DNA from: Nocardioides kribbensis
GTDB taxonomy: Bacteria; Actinomycetota; Actinomycetes; Propionibacteriales; Nocardioidaceae
Length of the DNA stretch: 64,000 nt
Assembly (NCBI RefSeq): GCF_015070375.1
Contig: NZ_JADCLL010000002.1
Span: 558,001-622,000, forward strand
Reading direction: 5' to 3'
Shown: positions 61,458-64,000 of the stretch, one piece after another
Numbering within the stretch: the stretch's first letter is position 1
Layout: the number at the start of each line of letters is the position of its first letter
Made by a program: the position numbers and the translations under genes
The notes under the pieces: generated by a model
The model's input: the letters and a program-made list of their open reading frames with translations, nothing else
Database searches by the model: none
What the model was told of the DNA's origin: nothing

Positions 61458-61463
61458 AGCCTA
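61458..61463 (-). promoter_or_regulatory. -10 hexamer TAGGCT, leaderless-type, for the fumarylacetoacetase operon
   Basis: On the minus strand TAGGCT is followed by seven bases and the GTG at 61450. Confidence 0.5.
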
Positions 61464-61538
61464 GAGGGCCGGAGCCGGCCACGCCGGGGCCACGGCGACG
61501 TCGCCGTCCGTTCACCGCGTGCCGCCACGGTGACCCGC

Positions 61539-62657
61539 GTGCGCATCGCCCAGCTGGCCAACTTCATCGGCCCGTCCTCCGGCGGCATGCGGACCGCCGT
61601 CGCCGCGCTCGGGCAGGGGTACGCCGCGGCCGGCGCGCGACGGCTGCTCGTCGTGCCGGGCCCGGTCGACGCCCGCACCGAGACCCCGGAGGGCGACGTC
61701 GTGCAGCTGCGCGCGCCGCGTGTCGGTGGCGGCTACCGCCTGATCGTCGAGCCCTGGCGCGTCACCGACGTGCTGGAGGACTTCGCGCCCACCTCGGTGG
61801 AGCTCAGCGACAAGACGACGCTGCTGCCCGTGGCGCGCTGGGCCCGTCGCCGTGGGGTCGGCAGCGTACTCTTCTCCCACGAGCGCCTCGACGACATGCT
61901 CGCCCTGCGCACGGGCCTCGACCTCGGGGCCAAGGCCTCGGTGCGCGTGCTCAACCGGTTGCTCGTGCGCAGTGTCGACACCCTCGTGGTGACCTCCGAC
62001 TACGCGCGCCGCGAGTTCGCGCAGGTCGCCGCGGCCGCCGGCTGCCCCGTCGCGCAGGTGCCGCTCGGGGTCGACCTCGCGACCTTCCGCCCCGACCCGT
62101 CGCGCGCCCCCGCGGGGCCGGAGCTGCGCCTGGTGCACGTCGGCCGGCTCTCGCGGGAGAAGTCGCCGCACCTGGCCGTCGCCACCGCCGTGGAGCTCCA
62201 CCGTCGCGGGGTGCCCGTGCGTCTCGACGTCTACGGCGAGGGCCCGCACCGCGACGAGCTGGAGGCGCTGGCCGGCGCCTCACCGGTGCGCCTGCACGGC
62301 TACGTCGCCGGTCGCGCCGAGGTCGCCGGTCGGCTGGCCGCGGCCGACGTCGCCCTGTCGGTCTGCCCGGGGGAGACCTTCGGGCTGGCCGTGCTCGAGG
62401 CCCTGGCCTGCGGCACGCCGGTCGTCACCGCCGACCGCGGTGGCGCCCGCGAGCTGGTCGACGCCGCCTCGGGCGCCTGGGGCGCGCCCGACGCCGCCTC
62501 CCTGGCCGACGCGGTGTTGGAGCTCGCCGCCCGGCCGGAGGGTGCGCGCCGGGCGGCCGCCCGGGCCCGCGCCGAGCTCTTCACCTGGCCGCAGACGGTC
62601 GAGGCGATGCTCGCCGTGCACGCACGCGTGTCGGGGCGGGCCAGGCTGTCGGCCTGA
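61539..62657 (+). CDS. Glycosyltransferase family 4 protein
   Basis: A 372-residue GT-B glycosyltransferase. The N-terminal domain begins MRIAQLANFIGPSSGGMRTAVAALGQGYAAAGARR. The C-terminal domain has VHVGRLSREKSPHLAVATAV, the sugar-nucleotide region LDVYGEGPHRDELEALA and the EX7E motif ETFGLAVLE. It likely transfers a hexose to a lipid or glycan; the nearby MptB suggests envelope glycan or lipid work. GTG at 61539 is chosen for its match to the usual family start; 61530 is an alternative. No Shine-Dalgarno sequence is seen for either. Confidence 0.87.
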   Translation: MRIAQLANFIGPSSGGMRTAVAALGQGYAAAGARRLLVVPGPVDARTETPEGDVVQLRAPRVGGGYRLIVEPWRVTDVLEDFAPTSVELSDKTTLLPVARWARRRGVGSVLFSHERLDDMLALRTGLDLGAKASVRVLNRLLVRSVDTLVVTSDYARREFAQVAAAAGCPVAQVPLGVDLATFRPDPSRAPAGPELRLVHVGRLSREKSPHLAVATAVELHRRGVPVRLDVYGEGPHRDELEALAGASPVRLHGYVAGRAEVAGRLAAADVALSVCPGETFGLAVLEALACGTPVVTADRGGARELVDAASGAWGAPDAASLADAVLELAARPEGARRAAARARAELFTWPQTVEAMLAVHARVSGRARLSA

Positions 62658-62670
62658 CCCGCCCCGAGGC

Positions 62671-62710
62671 GGTGCTGCTGGGCGCTGCTGGGCGCTGCTG
62701 GGTGCTGCTG
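62671..62710. repeat. Four 10-bp tandem repeats after the glycosyltransferase gene
   Basis: Four units of GGYGCTGCTG run from 62671 to 62710, between the convergent glycosyltransferase and RDD genes. Confidence 0.8.
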
Positions 62711-62721
62711 GTGCTGTCGGG

Positions 62722-63354
62722 TCAGCCGACCTTGACCACGTGGGTGCCGCCGGCGAACTTGTCGTGCCAGCCCTGGCGCTGGGCCTTGTCGCCGTTGATC
62801 TGCACGGCGATGACGATGACGGCCACGAGGGTCGCCAGGCTGCCGATGATCCCGAGGAACGGCACCAGCCCGGCCAGGCCGAAGGCGAGGAAGATGTTGC
62901 GCTTCACCGCGGTGGCGAGGGTCGGGTTGCCGCCCTCGGGGGCGACCACGCGCAGCTTGAGCAGCTGCTTGCCCAGCGTGGCGCCGCGGGAGGACTCCAG
63001 GAAGCCGAAGTAGGCGAGGTTGACGATGACGCCCAGCAGGGTCGCGGCCGCGGCGGCGGCGTAGCTCTGGCCGTCGGTGCCGTCGGTGGCGACCACGTTG
63101 CCGCCGAAGACCATGCCGATGATGAAGCTGACGATGCCCATCAGCACACCGTCGATGAGCCGGGCCAGGAAGCGCTCGAGCAGACCCGCGGGCACCGGGC
63201 CGCCCGGCTGGCCGCCGTACTGCGGCGCGCCGTACTGGGGAGCCCCGTACTGGGGTGCGCCGTACTGCGGGGCGCCGTAGCCGGGCTGGCCGGCGCCCTG
63301 CTGGCCGTAGGGGTCCTGCGGGTTCGGGGGGTTCGGCGGGTCGTAGGACGACAT
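62722..63354 (-). CDS. RDD family membrane protein with N-terminal YGAPQ repeats
   Basis: A 210-residue protein. The first about 55 residues are proline-rich and contain four tandem YGAPQ pentapeptides after PYGQQGAGQPG. The RDD domain follows: FLARLIDGVLMGIVSFIIG carries the Arg and first Asp, SSRGATLGKQLLKLRVV is the second conserved part, and four helices are seen. RDD proteins are of uncertain role, possibly transport. AGGAGAG lies before the ATG. It is convergent with the glycosyltransferase gene. Confidence 0.87.
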   Translation of the reverse strand: MSSYDPPNPPNPQDPYGQQGAGQPGYGAPQYGAPQYGAPQYGAPQYGGQPGGPVPAGLLERFLARLIDGVLMGIVSFIIGMVFGGNVVATDGTDGQSYAAAAAATLLGVIVNLAYFGFLESSRGATLGKQLLKLRVVAPEGGNPTLATAVKRNIFLAFGLAGLVPFLGIIGSLATLVAVIVIAVQINGDKAQRQGWHDKFAGGTHVVKVG

Positions 63355-63477
63355 GGTCTCTCCTGGGTGGGGCTCGGTGGGTGCTCGCACACCTCGGAGC
63401 CCGCAATCTAGCGGCGCGGCGCGGGCGTGAGCCAGGTCTGCCACCCGGGCAGGTGTGGTGGCGCTGGTGCGCCGGAG

Positions 63478-63483
63478 CATGAT
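63478..63483 (+). promoter_or_regulatory. CATGAT -10-like hexamer before the molybdoenzyme gene
   Basis: CATGAT lies seven bases before the ATG at 63491 and is a weaker form of the leaderless pattern. Confidence 0.25.
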
Positions 63484-63490
63484 GGTGCCC

Positions 63491-64000
63491 ATGAGCCGCA
63501 CCGCCCCCCGCCACGACATCGACGAATCCGACCTCGAGGTCGGCGGCACCGCCCACGCCGCTGCCGGCAAGACCGCGGTCGCGGTCTCCATGAAGCGCTC
63601 CATCGAGCAGATGGGTGTCGTGCGCACCGCGCAGACCCTCCTCAAGCTCAACCAGGCCGACGGCTTCGACTGCCAGGGCTGCGCGTGGCCCGACCCCGAC
63701 CCGTCGCACCGCCACACCGCCGAGTTCTGCGAGAACGGCGCGAAGGCGGTCACCGAGGAGGCCACCAAGCGCACCATCGGCCGGGAGTTCTTCGCCGCCC
63801 ACCCCCTGGCGGAGCTGCGTGAGCGCACCGACTACTGGCTGGGCCAGCAGGGACGCCTCACCGAGCCGATGGTCGTGCGGGCCGGCGGCACCCACTACGA
63901 GCCGATCAGCTGGGACGACGCGTTCGCCCTCATCGGCGGCCACCTCAAGGGTCTCGACAGCCCCGACGAGGCGGTCTTCTACACCTCGGGCAAGACCTCC
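63491..64000 (+). CDS. FdhF/YdeP-type molybdopterin oxidoreductase, 5' part
   Basis: The reading frame is open for 170 codons to the window edge, so about three quarters of the expected enzyme is missing. Visible segments are LLKLNQADGFDCQGCAWPDPDPSHRHTAEFCENGAKAVTEEATKR, REFFAAHPLAELRERTDYWLGQQGRLTEP and YEPISWDDAFALIGGHL, followed by FYTSGKTS. These match the N-terminus of the FdhF/YdeP group of bis-MGD oxidoreductases, whose physiological substrate is often uncertain (formate or acid-resistance related). The cysteine cluster CQGC..C is the likely Fe-S or cofactor region. Confidence 0.87.
   Translation, partial: MSRTAPRHDIDESDLEVGGTAHAAAGKTAVAVSMKRSIEQMGVVRTAQTLLKLNQADGFDCQGCAWPDPDPSHRHTAEFCENGAKAVTEEATKRTIGREFFAAHPLAELRERTDYWLGQQGRLTEPMVVRAGGTHYEPISWDDAFALIGGHLKGLDSPDEAVFYTSGKTS

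Noticed and set aside
63150-63354. Repeat array resembling a CRISPR (YGAPQ-coding repeats)
   Set aside because: The 15-bp units are in frame within the RDD gene and encode a proline-rich linker, with no spacers.

Overview
The window is chromosomal core DNA from a very high-GC actinobacterium. GTG starts are frequent, ATGA/GTGA stop-start overlaps join most operon genes, and respiration is menaquinone-based. Gene content and order resemble Nocardioidaceae: hemL, histidine phosphatase, TlpA, CcdA, ResB and CcsB, then men genes, then nuoA-N with a polyprenyl synthase. The first block also parallels the hemL-to-ccsA cluster of Mycobacterium tuberculosis. No phage, insertion sequence or CRISPR array was seen.

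Layout. 1-656: 3' part of hemB. 727-1947 (-): secreted lytic transglycosylase with an internal LPETG. 2240-8277: hemL followed by the cytochrome c maturation genes. 8347-9196: three tiny membrane proteins. 9250-15289: menA, an MFS permease and menE-menC-menD. 15323-17188: Na+/H+ antiporter fused to a UBP-type zinc finger. 17274-19887 (-): GNAT, cytochrome P450 and NmrA-like reductase operon. 19938-22370: MBL-fold protein, a second GNAT and isochorismate synthase. 23097-25994 (-): arginine-rich 47-residue peptide, ABC exporter and soluble Ser/Thr kinase, the most unusual locus here. 26185-27994: L,D-transpeptidase and menG. 28296-45253: the 14-gene complex I operon ending in a polyprenyl diphosphate synthase. 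45288-49871: RarD-type permease, secreted orphan and 2-oxoacid:ferredoxin oxidoreductase. 50138-53927: sulfate ABC importer. 54007-54717: YajQ and tRNA-Tyr. 54795-64000: two related SDRs, envelope mannosyltransferase and glycosyltransferase, fumarylacetoacetase, an RDD protein and the start of an FdhF/YdeP-type molybdoenzyme.

Much of the window serves one respiratory chain. Heme precursors (hemB, hemL) feed cytochrome c maturation. The men genes and the prenyl synthase make menaquinone, complex I reduces it, and a Rex-like operator lies in front of nuoA. KorAB may feed electrons from 2-oxoglutarate. menB and a menH/menI equivalent are not in the window.

Two patterns recur. At least twelve genes carry a TANNNT hexamer exactly 6-7 bases before the start codon, as expected for leaderless mRNAs, and three more carry an NATGAT variant at the same spacing. 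Short tandem arrays of 9-14 bp sit at several gene boundaries.
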